Source: Maratus speciosus (taxonomy: Eukaryota > Arthropoda > Arachnida > Araneae > Salticidae). From it: DNA of 64,000 bases. The stretch is taken from assembly GCA_963932465.1 (NCBI GenBank), contig OZ010788.1, forward strand, positions 667,204,484-667,268,483, given 5' to 3'. Below the pieces are notes generated by a model. It saw only the letters and a program-made list of their open reading frames with translations, had not been told where the DNA came from and made no database searches. The position numbers and the translations under genes are program-made. This document shows, piece after piece, positions 21,112-32,911 of this stretch. How positions within the stretch are numbered: the stretch's first letter is position 1; every line of letters begins with the position of its first letter.

Positions 21112-23070
21112 ACGGGAAAGCAAAATTCAACCAAAAAATCGATTTTTACTTTTTTATATCATTAAATAGTTTAGACTTATCTTTCCAACGACGTATCACA
21201 GATGTTTATATATGTAAAAAATCCCTGCCGGCCCGGCCTACAGGCGGAGGTAGATTTCGAAGTTAAGTATATTAATTGCACCAACAAAAACTAAATCATG
21301 ATTACATATAAATCCACTTCAACAGTTTTATCCGGCCGCTTTTGACGAATTTTTATTTCATTTTTATGTAATAGCTGGTTTTATCAGAATCATGTTAAGG
21401 CGGTATTAAAAAAATGCTTTTCCATGCTCAACAACTCGAAATTTTCTGGCACATTTTCAGATTAATTTTTAATAGAAAAAATACGAAACTTGCTGACGTA
21501 ATTTTTGAAAAGATTTATAAGCGACCTGTGTTTTTATTTTTCTTTCAATTAATTGAAACTTGATTAATAAACAATTATTTTCTCAGTAGAGCAATATTTT
21601 TCGTTTCTAACACAATCGCTTCGGGAAATTATGTTCAAAATGCCCACTTTGACATCATTTTTAAAAATATATTCTGCCTCTATCAAAAAATCGATCATTA
21701 CTGTACATTATATAGTTTCTGAAGAAGAGAATATATCAACTGGACGCGTTTGAGAGCAAAAATTAATTTAAAAATTAATAAGAAAATAAGCAGTTTGGAT
21801 TTGAATACATTCTTAATAAGATAGTTTTTTTCTTCAACCGCTATGTATTTTTAATTTGTTTTTGCTGTAAGAATGGGTCCTATCAAAAACTTGTCTATAT
21901 AAATGTTGAAGACAATATTAAGAAGATCTATGATAAATTCATGGGGATTTTATATCTTGTGATTTGACGGAGTTATAGAAATTTTTCTTCTTCACCCCCC
22001 TTTTTTTGTTTTCGTTTTTAATTTTATTTTTTTTGGTGGTACGAATTGGCCCTATCAAAAACTTGTGAATACAAAAGTTGTAGATAATATTAAGGAGATG
22101 TATAATAAAATTAATTAGATTTGATATCTTGAGAATTGACGAAGTTATGAATTTTTTTCTCCCAAAAAACCTATTTTTTGCGCTCCTTGAGCCCATTTTT
22201 AATTTTACCCAAAATCTGTGATACATAAATTCTTGGTCCTATTTTTAGAAGTAATAAAAACTTTAAACTGATTTGATATGTAGAAAAATTAAGAAGTTAT
22301 GGGTTTTTTTCTGTTTTCACAAAACCCCTCCCTATTTCCACCCCCTTGGTCCCTTTTTGCGCATTCTTGAACTTGACCGAGATTTTATGCCCCTTGATTT
22401 TATGTATCAGTTTGGAAGAGATTTGTGCAGAATTGTGGAAGTTATCGTGTCCGGAAGAAAGTGATATATATATAAAGTTTTTTACTGATGGTGGTTTTGG
22501 GTTCTAGGGGTCATGATCGGTGTAGATCTGCAAAAATTTTTTAGAAATTCCAACATAGGGGAAAATGTAATAGGTTGTATTTCATACGTAATGTACCTAA
22601 AAATATGTGTTAAAATTATTCATTCGTTCTGAGAGTACTTCACAGCTTAATGTCCACTTAAATCTTTAATTGACTTTTTCTCAAAACTTGCATTTTTCAT
22701 GTTTATGTTCATTTTTTTAATATTTATTAAACTTAAGTTTAATAGATAACTCAGATTTTTTTTTTTAAATACTTATATTGTGTTATATTGTATACTTTAA
22801 CACATGGATATAATGATTTGTTGAGAATTATTTATTTTAGGCAGTGAAATCTTACCATAAATGCTAATATAAAAATGACTTTCAATAAATAATTAATAAT
22901 TAATTTTCAAGTTCACTTAGAAAGAAAATTGTCTGGTAAAATACGTAAATCATGTTATTCTAACTACTCTAAAAACATCCAGACCTCTATCTTTCACCAT
23001 TTCTGAGAAAAAGGTACATAAAGTTGGTGAATTTAACATGCCGGAGATAGGGCTTTCCCGGTCCCCTTAA
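21112..23070. mobile_element. 1.96-kb TTAA-type element (family B) with an internal tandem array
   Basis: The left end is GGGGGGAACGGGAAAGC, and the right end reads inward from TTAA as GGGGACCGGGAAAGC. The right TTAA (23067-23070) is intact; the left is TTTA. Regions near both ends match the rearranged copy at 1316-2790. The interior holds a tandem array (21850-22480). No transposase is recognisable. Confidence 0.65.
21850..22480 (+). repeat. ~175-bp imperfect tandem array inside the family B element
   Basis: CCTATCAAAAACTTGT occurs at about 21877 and 22052. Each is followed by a TTGAAGACAATATTAAG-like or TTGTAGATAATATTAAG-like block, then TTGACGnAGTTATnnA and a T-rich run. Two more degenerate units follow (about 22228 and 22380). 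Confidence 0.7.
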
Positions 23071-23261
23071 CCCCTTGGGGACGAGCGACACGTATACGTG
23101 CCGCATGACGCGCTCAGAATCCTTGTTTTTCCTCACCAGTAAAATTTGCCTTGTTTAATCAGCGCATTTTCTCTATTCAAGAATACACAAATTTCTGTTT
23201 TTTAAAAACGGTGACAAAAGATTAATAATTTCGTAAAAGGCTCCCGCCCCAAAGGGGTTAA
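23067..23261. mobile_element. piggyBac-like TTAA MITE (family H), copy 1
   Basis: TTAACCCCTTGGGGACGAGC at the left mirrors CCCGCCCCAAAGGGGTTAA at the right. Both ends keep the TTAA, and the left TTAA is shared with the element ending at 23070. A subterminal perfect palindrome CACGTATACGTG lies near 23088. A second copy is at 39971-40178, and a lone left end lies near 25849. Confidence 0.88.
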
Positions 23262-23320
23262 GGGACAAAGTACTTCCGTTTCTAAAATGTTGAAATGATT
23301 AAATGACACTGTGATATATA

Positions 23321-25035
23321 TAGGATGCTTCTATGATCATGGGACAGACTTTAAGAGGAGGTGAAGTACACAAAGAGGCTATTTTGGTATAGCAGTGTGT
23401 GGTCGGAAATGAAATGTTGAGGCGAAAAACAAGACATGCGGAGGAAATGCAAACGAGCGTTTTATTGACACATAACAATTACAGTAATTGCTCAAATGCG
23501 CCACTGGCAGCGTCTAGCAAGGGACCGGCGTACATTTTCGCGGATCCCAAGTGTACCATGAACATTTGCAGCGACGACTGAAAATCCTGCAATGAGGTCT
23601 TCATCAGAGTCAACGAGTGTCTCATAGATGAGACATCTGGAACATTCAAATTGGTACGCCAGTCACTTGCTACATGCTTCCAGGTATGGGGCATTCTGAC
23701 AATGCTTTGACTTAAGGAAAAAAATCTGGTGAAATGAAATTTACTAAAATAACATTTTAATCTGATAGCCGAATGCCTTAATGATTCAAAATAAAGAAAA
23801 AATGGCCAGCAGCGAAAATTGTTTTATTTAACTGAGGTTTATGTTAAACTTGCGAATTTAATTTTCCTTACCATTTTACCACCAAAACTTTTTATTTTCT
23901 TCTAAATTTTTTATTTATAATGAATTTGCATAGTACCCACAGGACATTCAAATAATAAATAATAAAAATGTAGTATTTTTAGTGCAAAATTTTAGTATAA
24001 CATTGTCTTAAAGGGGTGTTAAAAAGGGACGGTATAGGAAAAAAGGGACGAAATGGGAACAAAAAAAGGACGGTAAGGTTGAAACGGTAAGGAAATTTAC
24101 CATCTATTTTAGGAAAATCATGTAAGACTAAGTGGTAGCCACAATGTCCATTGATTTTTAGAAACAGTTATTTACATTGGATTAAATAAAAAAAAATTAA
24201 TTTAACTCGAAAAGTGCAGGAATAAACCTTGGGGAAGGTAAGACTACCCATAAAGCTACGATGCTTGAAATTGACATTTAAATGACGATTTAAATTCTGC
24301 AGTAAGTTTTCTGTCAAAGAATAAAAAAATAATAATTTCTCTAGCATACTTCTGCATGAGAAGAAACCTTGAAAAAAATTCTGTGGCTGCATCTGAAGAG
24401 ATTTTCTGTATGATTTTAGAAGAGGGACGGTAAGGAATCTAAAACCCAGGGACAGAGTTTAAAAAATAATAACAATCTTAAAAATCTGTGCAGGTTAATT
24501 TTTTGCTACATATTTATGTAAAACAATAGTTCCAGTTTCGGAAAAAAATTACATCGAATTACTTTTATTGAAACAATTTTATACAGACAGCTACAAACTC
24601 AAAAATCAACATCAGGGATACGGAATGGTATAGGAATTTCGTGGTCTATTTGGGCCCCCCAACATCGTCCAAAACTTATTTATCTCGTTAATATTGTTAT
24701 GCAATCATGCAATGGGATGTTCCCCAGTATATGAAAAAAAAAAACCCACAAAAACATCTACTAAAATAAAAATTATTATTCAGGCACATAAAAGTCAAAA
24801 GATTGTGAGAATACTCCGACATAAGACTAGGTGGTATGTATCGATGTTGCTTGTGGCACATTTGAGCACTTACTGCAATTGTTATGCCAATAAAACGCTT
24901 GTTTTCATATCCTCCGCATTTTTTGATTTTCGCCATAACTTTTCATTTCAGACCTCCACAATGCTATACTAAAATTGCTTTTATGTATACTTTACCTCCT
25001 CTTAATGTCTGCCCCATGATCGTAGAAACACTCTG
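23321..25035. mobile_element. 1.7-kb mariner-type foldback element with ~190-bp arms
   Basis: The left arm from AGGATGCTTCTATGATCATG matches, in reverse complement, the right arm ending at 25035 (CAGAGTGTTTCTACGATCAT read inward). The arms share GACnTTAAGAGGAGGTnAAG, ATGCGGAGGA, GCGTTTTATTG and GCTCAAATGnGCCAC. TA flanks both ends. The interior has a minus-strand open frame (23479-23694) of unknown origin. A 183-codon frame at 24884-25435 crosses the right arm and is not a gene. Confidence 0.8.
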
Positions 25036-25429
25036 TATATTACCCCACTTTCAATCTTCCACACTTTGGGATACTATCCACGCACTAGGTTATAACACAG
25101 TATCCTTGTCTCTCTTGAACGTATACAGCAAGACTTATCCAATATTACGACCGCACAGGTCTATCCGAAGTCTCGGCTCACACGTAGACTTTTCCTACAA
25201 GACACTTCTCTGCGAAAACACACTGATCTCCAATCTTATTCTCTTGCCCTCTCTCTTCTACCTTCGTTACTTCGCTTTTCTCTTCCAATCTCCGGCGTAT
25301 CTCCTCTATTTTCCCGGACAACCCCACGTGTCGCTGTCGCATGAAAGATCATCATACAAGATTATCTTTCATAAACTCTTCCTTCTATTGCTACATGCTT
25401 TCCTCTTGTACCACACACATTCCAGTAGA

Positions 25430-25978
25430 CAATAACCCCTTTTCAGGAATTTCCTTTCATATCTTTCACTCATTTTTATCTCGTAGATAAAATAAAAATG
25501 TGTGGATAACTCAAGTACGTAGATAATAATATACAGATAAATATAATAAATGAAGAAAATAAAATTAATTAAACGATAATTTTCATTAAACATAGGTTAC
25601 ATTAACGTCAAAAAACTGACAGACAAATTTTACGAACAAAGTTATTCTAAAATAAATAAAAGCTTTCTTCGCGTACATTATGAAAGCAAGCTTTTAGTTC
25701 AAAATTCTGGTATCGTTGTCGAATTTCAGAATTGAAGTTAAACGGGATATATAATATCCCACCGCCCTTCAAAGGGGTTAAAGGCTTTTATGTAATTACT
25801 TTTAGACCTTTACCCGTTTTGCTATTCCAGCGACTAGCTAGCTGTACGTTAACTCCTTCGCGACATGTATACGTGCCGTAAAAGGTGTACAAAATCCTTG
25901 AAATTCAACACTTATAAATTAGAATAGGCATTTTTACCTTATTTAATTACAAACAGAGCTAAACCGTGTAAGCAGGGG
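25430..25978. other. Fragments of TTAA MITE ends
   Basis: CCGCCCTTCAAAGGGGTTAA ends at about 25790 and resembles a family H right end. TTAACTCCTTCGCGACATGT at about 25850 resembles a family H left end, including TATACGTGCCG, but no partner was found. Between them is AT-rich sequence. Confidence 0.5.
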
Positions 25979-26235
25979 ATACCTACTGTTTGGCTCAGAC
26001 AAGAAATACCTTGGGACCGGTCTTGTCTCAGATCTGTTGCCAGGGTCGATTTTAGTTTAGGGAAGTCCAGCATTTTCTTTTCTCTAGTTCAATCAGTCAT
26101 TCCAAGTATTATTGCAGTCTAGTTCGTCCTTCTGCTCTTACTGGCCAAGTTCTTTTCCTACAAGTTTTGGAATCTTCGAAAGCAGAAAATCTACTCAAGG
26201 TTTTTCTTGTCTCAGCCACACAGTAGTTAATGTCA
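25979..26235. repeat. Inverted repeat with ~40-bp arms
   Basis: ACCTACTGTTTGGCTCAGAC then AAGAAATACCTTGGG (from 25990) is mirrored by CTCAAGGTTTTTCTTGTCTC then AGCCACACAGTAGTTAAT (from 26195). The ~180-bp centre is not mirrored. It is probably a degraded MITE. Confidence 0.7.
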
Positions 26236-26756
26236 ACTTTACTCCCAGTCGAAAAGTATAATATTTTCCCAATGCACGAGTACGTAGGAAGAAAAATAGT
26301 CTAACTGCAGAAATATTCTGCGTTTAAGGTAAAAGCAAAATAGCGAAAGGCAGGTAAATTCTGAGAGGTCAAGACCATTAGGCTCCTCCCTCTCAGATTT
26401 ACGGCAGAATAAGATGGGAAAAGGATAGGTAGTCTTACTAAATTTAATAAAAAAAGGTCAATAAAAGTGAAGTTCTGGGTAAAAATTATAGAAGGACGAA
26501 AGAAAGTAAAGCACGAGTTTAGCCATCGGTGGTAACAAGCAGTCTAGACACGGCTTTTCTGAAATCTATAAGGCTGTGGTTCATGTTTTTTAACGTAATG
26601 ATAGCAATGATAGCGAGAGGAAAGAGAGTTTAAAGCATATATTAGTAAATTGCCTTTGAGAAAGAGAGCGGCAAACCTAACAATATTTTCTCTAATATAA
26701 TAGTGGTGTGAAAAAAGGCGGAGACTTGGCAACTCTGGAAAAGCTATGCACTTCTA

Positions 26757-26785
26757 CTGTGACGTCACTTCTTCCGGTGCCATAG
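26757..26785. promoter_or_regulatory. CRE plus ETS plus GCCAT cluster
   Basis: A perfect TGACGTCA (26760-26767) is followed within 4 bp by CTTCCGG (26771-26777) and GCCAT (26779-26783). The combination is typical of arthropod core promoters, but no exon or transcript signal was found nearby. It lies just downstream of a GGCAACTCTG MITE-end motif and may belong to a repeat. Confidence 0.3.
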
Positions 26786-26799
26786 CCTTTCGGATGATA

Positions 26800-28086
26800 G
26801 CTGAAGTCTAGCAAAGGAAGCTCAAAAAAGCCCCAAGATATAAAAAAAGGCAATTTCCAGTTACAAACTTTACATAAGAAAGATTTAACAAACAAGTTTA
26901 CTAATAAGATATATTTTTTATCTGTTCAACATAATAAGAGAATAAAGAAAGATAGCTAATAGTAGTAATTTTGGTAGGATTTTTTAATTACATTTCACAT
27001 ATTATATAAGCCAAACATTGCGATATGAAAATAACGTTGTCCAAAGATTAAAAGAAGCATACTGGTCCCGAAGTGTTAAGTTATTTCTTGACATTAATAT
27101 TTTTCACCATTGTAATCGTTTTAGTAATTCTAGAGTATCGAAAGAACATCTAAAATTTATCTATACACATACAGGGATACGATAGACATCCTAATATTTT
27201 ATTTTACTTTGTTCACATACAATAAACATCGGAAATACATTCATTTAACCGATTTCTTATCATTTCCTTTAGGCTTAATAGGCGTAAATAAATGTTAAAA
27301 CAGTTAAAAATAGATAAATAAAGCGAGCTTGAAATCGAATTTTATTACACTTAATATAATTAATTAAAAATAAATGCAGTATTTTTTTCCTCGAATATTT
27401 TAATAGAAAAACATCTATGCCTTAAAAGAAAAACAAATTCAGTTCAAATAAATTCAAAATAACCGTATACAACAATAACAATAACAAGTTAAAACAGGAA
27501 AAGGAAATGTTAAAATTTTTAAAAACTTACCAATTAAGCAAATGTAATTCTTAGAAAAGATTGTAGCAGCTTACCTAAGAAACAGAAAAAAAAATATTAT
27601 TATAATCATTAAAGCAAATAATTAAAAAAAATAGCAACGTAGGTATTTATCTATTAAAGATTCACAACATAGCAAAGTTTTCTTTTCCATTAAATGCTTA
27701 AATTACCTTTCTCGTTAATTAAAACATATTGTATTTATTTGTATAAAGTAATTATAATATTTTTCCTGGTTTAATCCTATCTTTTTTCTTAATCTCTCCT
27801 GTTGTAGTTGCATAACCTGTTTAAACTTTAAACCAGTAAAATTTATTAGAGCAAAGTAATTAATTTGCAGCAAATTATGAATCTTTACATTTCACCAATT
27901 AACAGTTACGTAATAAATAATGCATTTATTAGTTTATGTTTTTGCATGAAAATCTCGAGCGAGAAGAAAATAACTGAAATACTGTCGCAAATTACATAAA
28001 TTAGTGTTGTATAATTTGTATTCATATTTTTCAGATATATTAATTTTTTAATGAAAAATAAAAAAAAATGAAAACAAGACATACAT
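26800..28086. other. AT-rich stretch, no feature found
   Basis: There is no open frame of interest and no repeat shared with the rest of the window. Confidence 0.4.
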
Positions 28087-29550
28087 TATAGTCCAGGCAA
28101 TAGAGACAGTATAGGGACTCTACCTAGCAAAATTAATGGTAGTACTGGAAATCGGCTTTCTAGATGTTTTTTGGGTCGCTGAATCCGAATTTGTAACTTT
28201 CCACCAAAATTTTCCCCGGCAACCCCCCACCCCCAAATTTTGGTAAAAAGCCCCCAAAAAGGTTTTTATTAAAAAAATCCATTATTTTATTGTTTTAGAG
28301 AAAAAGTATCTAGAAATTCGGAAAGTAGACAAAATTTCCAACAAATTAGATACATGACATTATGACTTAGGATGAAGGGGAAGGGGGGATCTGTCTCGGA
28401 ACATGCGCCGCAGTGCTGAGTGGACTAAGTTGCGCAATTCCACTTAACCACTCACACGTTTACATTAGCCCTCCCATCTTCCCTCAGAACTTTCTCTATA
28501 AGGTTTACTTTAAGTTTTTTGGGTCGCTGAATCCGAGTGTTTAACTTACCCCCAAAATCCCCCCCCCAAATAGTTGTTTATAACTTAAATTTCTTATTGT
28601 TTTAGGGGAAAAGCATTACGAAATTCAGAAACTAGACAAAATTTGCAACAAATAGGATATATGACATTATGACGTAGGATAAACGGGGAGAGAGGGGGCT
28701 GCCTCGGAACATTCCCCGCGCGCTTTTCTCAAAAACCAAATTTTTTCAAAAAATCAATTTTTGGGGGGTTTGCCGGGTGAAATTTTGGAGGGAAGTTACA
28801 AATTCGGATTCAGCGACCCAAAAAACATAAAGTGAGTCGAAATCCAGAACTAGTATTAATTTTGCCAGATAAAATCCCCTATTGCCTGGACTTCATAATT
28901 TAGTGCACGTAGCGCCGCAGTGCATGTTCAGAGGCAGCCCTCACCCTCCCCGTTCATCCCAATTCATAATGTCATATATCCTATTTGTTGCAAATTTTGT
29001 CTAGTTTCTGAATTTCGTAATGCTTTTCCCCTAAAACAATAAGAAATTTAGGTTAAAAAGAACTATTTGGGGGTTCGGGGGTTCGGGGGGGGGAATTTTT
29101 GGGGGAAAATTAAAAATTCGGATTCAGCTACCCAAAAATCTTAAAGTAAACGTTACAGAGAAAGTTCGGAGGGGTGATGGGAGGGCGAATGTAAACGTGT
29201 GAGTGGTTAAGTGGAATTGCGCAACTTAGTTTGCGCAGCACCGCGCGCATGTTCCGAGGCAGATCCCCCCTTCCCCTTCATCCTAAGTCATAATGTTATA
29301 TATCTAATTTGTTGGAAATTTTGTCTACTTTCTGAATTTCTAGATACTTTTTTCTCTAAAACAATAAAAAATTGATTTTTTTAATAAAAGCCTTTGAGGG
29401 GGGCTTTTTACCAAAATTTGGGGAGGTTGCCGGGGGACATTTTGGTAGGAAGTTACAAATTCGGATTCAGCGACCTAAAAAACATCTAGAAAGCCGATTT
29501 CCAGTACTACCATTAATTTTGCTAGGTAAAATTCCCTATTCCCTGGACTA
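28087..29550. mobile_element. 1.46-kb two-level palindrome (foldback element)
   Basis: The outer ends are TAGTCCAGGCAATAG and CTATTCCCTGGACTA, next to TTA on both sides (28084-28086, 29551-29553). Arms of about 630 bp mirror each other. Each arm contains two related blocks with GGGTCGCTGAATCCGA (28174 and 28521 on the left; the inverse TCGGATTCAGC on the right). A further copy of the terminal segment, ending CCTATTGCCTGGACT, sits near the centre at about 28875. Poly(C)/poly(G) tracts flank the blocks. A TTA duplication would fit PIF/Harbinger, but this rests on 3 bp. Confidence 0.75.
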
Positions 29551-29852
29551 TTATCTGTACACTAAGCTGTAATTTTCAAAATAATGAGGGGAAAAAAAAA
29601 AGCAACAGTTGACACATAATCGCAATTTAATGCGACTTGAATTATGTGTGACTTGAATGATTTCAACAAGAAACATTATAATAACGTCTTAAATATTTAA
29701 CTCTTTCCAAAAGAGAATAAAATTTTCAAAAGAATATCATCAACATTTATGCTTTTTTTTTTTTTTTTTTTTTTTCACTAACTTTTTAAAATGTGTTTTA
29801 AATTTAAGATTTTAAGAGATTGAATTTCCTCATGTCAATCCGGAAATTGTTT

Positions 29853-30157
29853 TTAACCGTCTCACTGCGTAATCGTTTTACCAAAATAGCTTCAAAAATT
29901 GCTTATTTAACACTTACGCAATGAGCGACTTTTAAGAATTTTTATTCTTTCGTCACCGGTTTTTCAAAACAAATTTTTTTGTCTAATTTAATCGGGAATA
30001 AAAAACGCAAAATTTACAATAAAAAAAACTGGTGGGAATAATCAAGAAAGTTTAATTAGACGGAAAAAATGCATCCCCGAGGAAACCTCGTGTTGCGCAA
30101 ATTTTGCTACTTTTACGTTGCCTGAGGAAATCTCGGGTTGCGCAGCGAGAGGGTTAA
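29853..30157. mobile_element. TTAA MITE, 305 bp
   Basis: TTAACCGTCTCACTGCG on the left mirrors CGCAGCGAGAGGGTTAA on the right. Two internal blocks GAGGAAACCTCG and GAGGAAATCTCGGGTTGCGC are near the right end. TTAA is intact on both sides. Confidence 0.85.
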
Positions 30158-30359
30158 CCTTCCTACCGTGTGGAAATTTTACTCAACTTTGATAAAAACA
30201 TTTCACACGAGAATTTTTATTTAAAAACTATTTAACATATTTATTTAACTTAACAATGGTTTTCACTCAATTTATTTTATGAAGAAATGTCTGGTTCAAA
30301 TCAAATGAAATAAATTATACAAACGGGACGGTTAGACCCATTCAGGGTAAGAAGGTTAA
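30154..30359. mobile_element. Second TTAA MITE abutting the first
   Basis: The left end is TTAACCTTCCTACCGTG and the right end GGGTAAGAAGGTTAA. The left TTAA is the same tetranucleotide that ends the preceding MITE. The interior is AT-rich and shows no coding sequence. Confidence 0.8.
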
Positions 30360-30893
30360 AATATTTTAAAACAAATTTTGTTGTTTTTAATATTTTTCAA
30401 GCAATGATTCTCAAAAGAAAAATGTATAATTGCTTGATTTTCTATACGTTGCTTATTTATGCGTAGCATTATCCGTTTTTATAAAACTTGAAATACAGAG
30501 GGTCTCCACACCAGTGTTATAAATTAAAAAAAGTAGCACACTATACCAAATAAGTTTTATATAATCAGAGCCACTCAAAACCCCCTTTTTTTACTCCAAA
30601 AGACAGTCTCATGCAAATCCTTATAAAACTATTGTTTATAACTTTAACTTGAATAAAGTTATTTAGAAAAATTTGAAGCAGACTTACTATGCTTTGTGTG
30701 AAATGCAATGACATGTTGCAAAGTGATGAATTTGTGCAGTTTCAGTAAGTGAAACGTATGTTCTCTCATTTACATTTGTAAATAGGATAGTTTTTTTTTT
30801 TTTTTGGGGGGGGGGGGGGGGGATTTGGAGGAGGCAAAGGCGAGCAATTGGTCCCTTTAAGAATTTAATATTTTAGAGTATCGGTCATTCCAA

Positions 30894-31250
30894 GTGTTAC
30901 CAAATCCATAGCTGCCAACTTGTACGGATTTTTCATACCACTAAGATTTTATAGTGAACTTTAGTTAATTGAATGACCGAAATTCAAGCAAATTTAACGT
31001 TTAAATAAGCCAGAATTTTCTATTAAATTTTAGTGGTAAGAAAAATCCGTACAAGTTGGCAGCTATGCAAATCTGAGGAAATTTTTATTAAAAATTCTGA
31101 ATTTACACCAGAAACATTTAAACAGTAATTTTATTTTTAAATTCACTGAATATCTCTTATTGCTCCAAGTAAAGATAACTATCCATTCTTTCTGGGGACG
31201 ACAATTTCGAATATCTGAATAAAAAATCCATCCGATTTGTCAACACTGGT
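30894..31250. mobile_element. Family F MITE carrying a nested MITE
   Basis: AGTGTTACCAAATC...CAAATCTGAGGAA and TTTGTCAACACTGG form the ends. The internal block ATTTACACCAGAAACATTTA matches 9940-10114. Removing 30907-31067 and one CAAATC restores the family sequence. Confidence 0.8.
30907..31067. mobile_element. MITE with ~37-bp terminal inverted repeats and CAAATC duplication
   Basis: CATAGCTGCCAACTTGTACG...TTTTTC at the left is mirrored by GAAAAA...CGTACAAGTTGGCAGCTATG at the right with one mismatch over about 37 bp. CAAATC lies immediately outside both ends (30901-30906 and 31068-31073). The interior is 87 bp. The high arm identity suggests recent activity. Confidence 0.92.
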
Positions 31251-31346
31251 TGGTTATCACAGATCAGACTAAAAGATAATCTTACAGAAATGGCACAAAA
31301 ACTAAGATAACTTGTCAAATTTTGAAAAAAAAAAAAAAAAACAGTA

Positions 31347-32271
31347 CAGGGAGAGGGGGGGGGCAGATGTGAACGGTACATATTTCATTCCGTTAATTTC
31401 AAATAAAAAAAATAAAATTACCAATTGATGGTAGTACTGGTACCATCTTTTGGCTGAATTTTCAGAACAATAGGCCATTTTGATTTCTGGTAGTTCTAAT
31501 TCGTTTGTTTTAGAAGGTGTGAAGTAAAAAAGTCTTGTAAGTTATGGAAGTAAAAATTCATTCAACACATTTTTAAAAGTAGAATATCAGCATTGCATTC
31601 TATAGTGGCATTAATTAGGTAAGTCTACAAATAGTTTTGTTTCCTCATTTAAATTAAAAGTTAAGCTGAAGTTGGTAGATGGTGCCCATGTGAACAGATC
31701 ATATGGGGGCAGATGTGAACAGTTCACAAGTGTCTTTTTTAAGTCTGAGAATTCATTTTTTTTAGTTTAAAATTTAATTACCCTAGTCAAACACTGAGCT
31801 ATAAATTCAACGTATTTAGGATTACTTCACAGTTTTAATTTACTGGAAGCTAGATAACAATTAAAAGTGACTCAAAAGGAGTAGATATCTTAGTGTATAA
31901 TTTTACGAATAATTTCTTGTATCTATGTTGAATCATTTATTGATTTATTCACACAATTAGAAAGAGGGCATCTAATTAGTTTTTATTCACAAAAAAATTA
32001 TTTTTGTCTTATTTATGCATGTGTTCACACGTGCCCCAGGTATGTTCACAACTACCCCTCCACCGGGGCACATGTGGACAAATTTAGACAATTTTTAGAA
32101 TGATGATATAAGTTAGAAATTCTTCATAAATGCATCCAAAAGTTTCACCAAAAGAACAATTAAATTGTAAATATTCATATAAATCAATTTTTGATTCAAT
32201 AGCTCAAAAATTTTTTTGAAAAATAGTCAAAAATGTAAAAATTGTTCAAATGTGCCCCCCTCCCTCTTCCC
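31347..32271. mobile_element. 0.92-kb TA-flanked element with GGGGCACATGTGAAC subterminal repeats
   Basis: The left end is CAGGGAGAGG followed by GGGGGGGCAGATGTGAAC, and the right end reads inward as GGGAAGAGGGAGGGGGGCAC. TA lies outside both. Internal copies include GGGGGCAGATGTGAACAG (about 31706) and CCGGGGCACATGTGGAC (about 32065). No coding sequence is visible. The GGGCAGATGTG theme is shared with the element at 3089-4571. Confidence 0.75.
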
Positions 32272-32714
32272 TACTCTTTAAACAATAATTAAAATTTATA
32301 ATTAAAAATTAGTGAATAATATTTGCGAAAGTCTTGCTGTTACAACAGCCTTATTTGCCTTTAATGAGTACTTTAGCTAGTTTTAAAAATATAGGGGAGA
32401 ATAAAAATATATCAATTGCTCTCCAGAACCCTTGCACCCACCCCCCTTCCTAGAACGCTTTGAATTGACGCAACTGAATATGGGACATCTAGTTCAGAGC
32501 TATTTGGATGTAGGTGGTGTCTGCTTCAACTATTTCTGTGATAACCCTACATTTCACACAAAGAAAGATATACCTATGGCAAGTGTTGCTAAAATACATT
32601 GATTATAGATTTCAGATCAAAGTGACCTTCCCTCTCTATTTGATTGAATGGGTTAGGACCATAGTTTCCTATGAAAAAAAAAGAAAAAATATTATTAAAC
32701 TGTGCTCTTCCATC

Positions 32715-32911
32715 CCTTAAAGTTTCAACGTTGCCACTGGCGAGTATTTTTATATTCTATTCGCACCATTATTTTTTTTTAAATACATTTTGTAGTACAT
32801 TTCTTTTGCCAGTTTTCTCAAAGTATATGTGAAAGATTTTTGTTTTCAGAAGGCGGTGTGAAATAGAATTAAATAAACTGTCAAGTGCGAATATTACTCG
32901 CGCTCAGAGGG
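32715..32911. mobile_element. Possible old TTAA MITE
   Basis: CTTAAAGTTTCAACG at the left and GAGGGTTCTG at the right bracket mirrored GGCGAGTATTTTT...TTCGCACC and GTGCGAATATTACTCGC. Part of it is shared with 19250-19400. Confidence 0.45.

Noticed and set aside
24884..25435. 183-codon plus-strand open frame
   Set aside because: It starts inside the right arm of the mariner-type foldback, is dominated by Leu/Phe/Ser/His from CT-rich DNA, has no recognisable domain, and the arm text read in the other copy is not conserved as protein.
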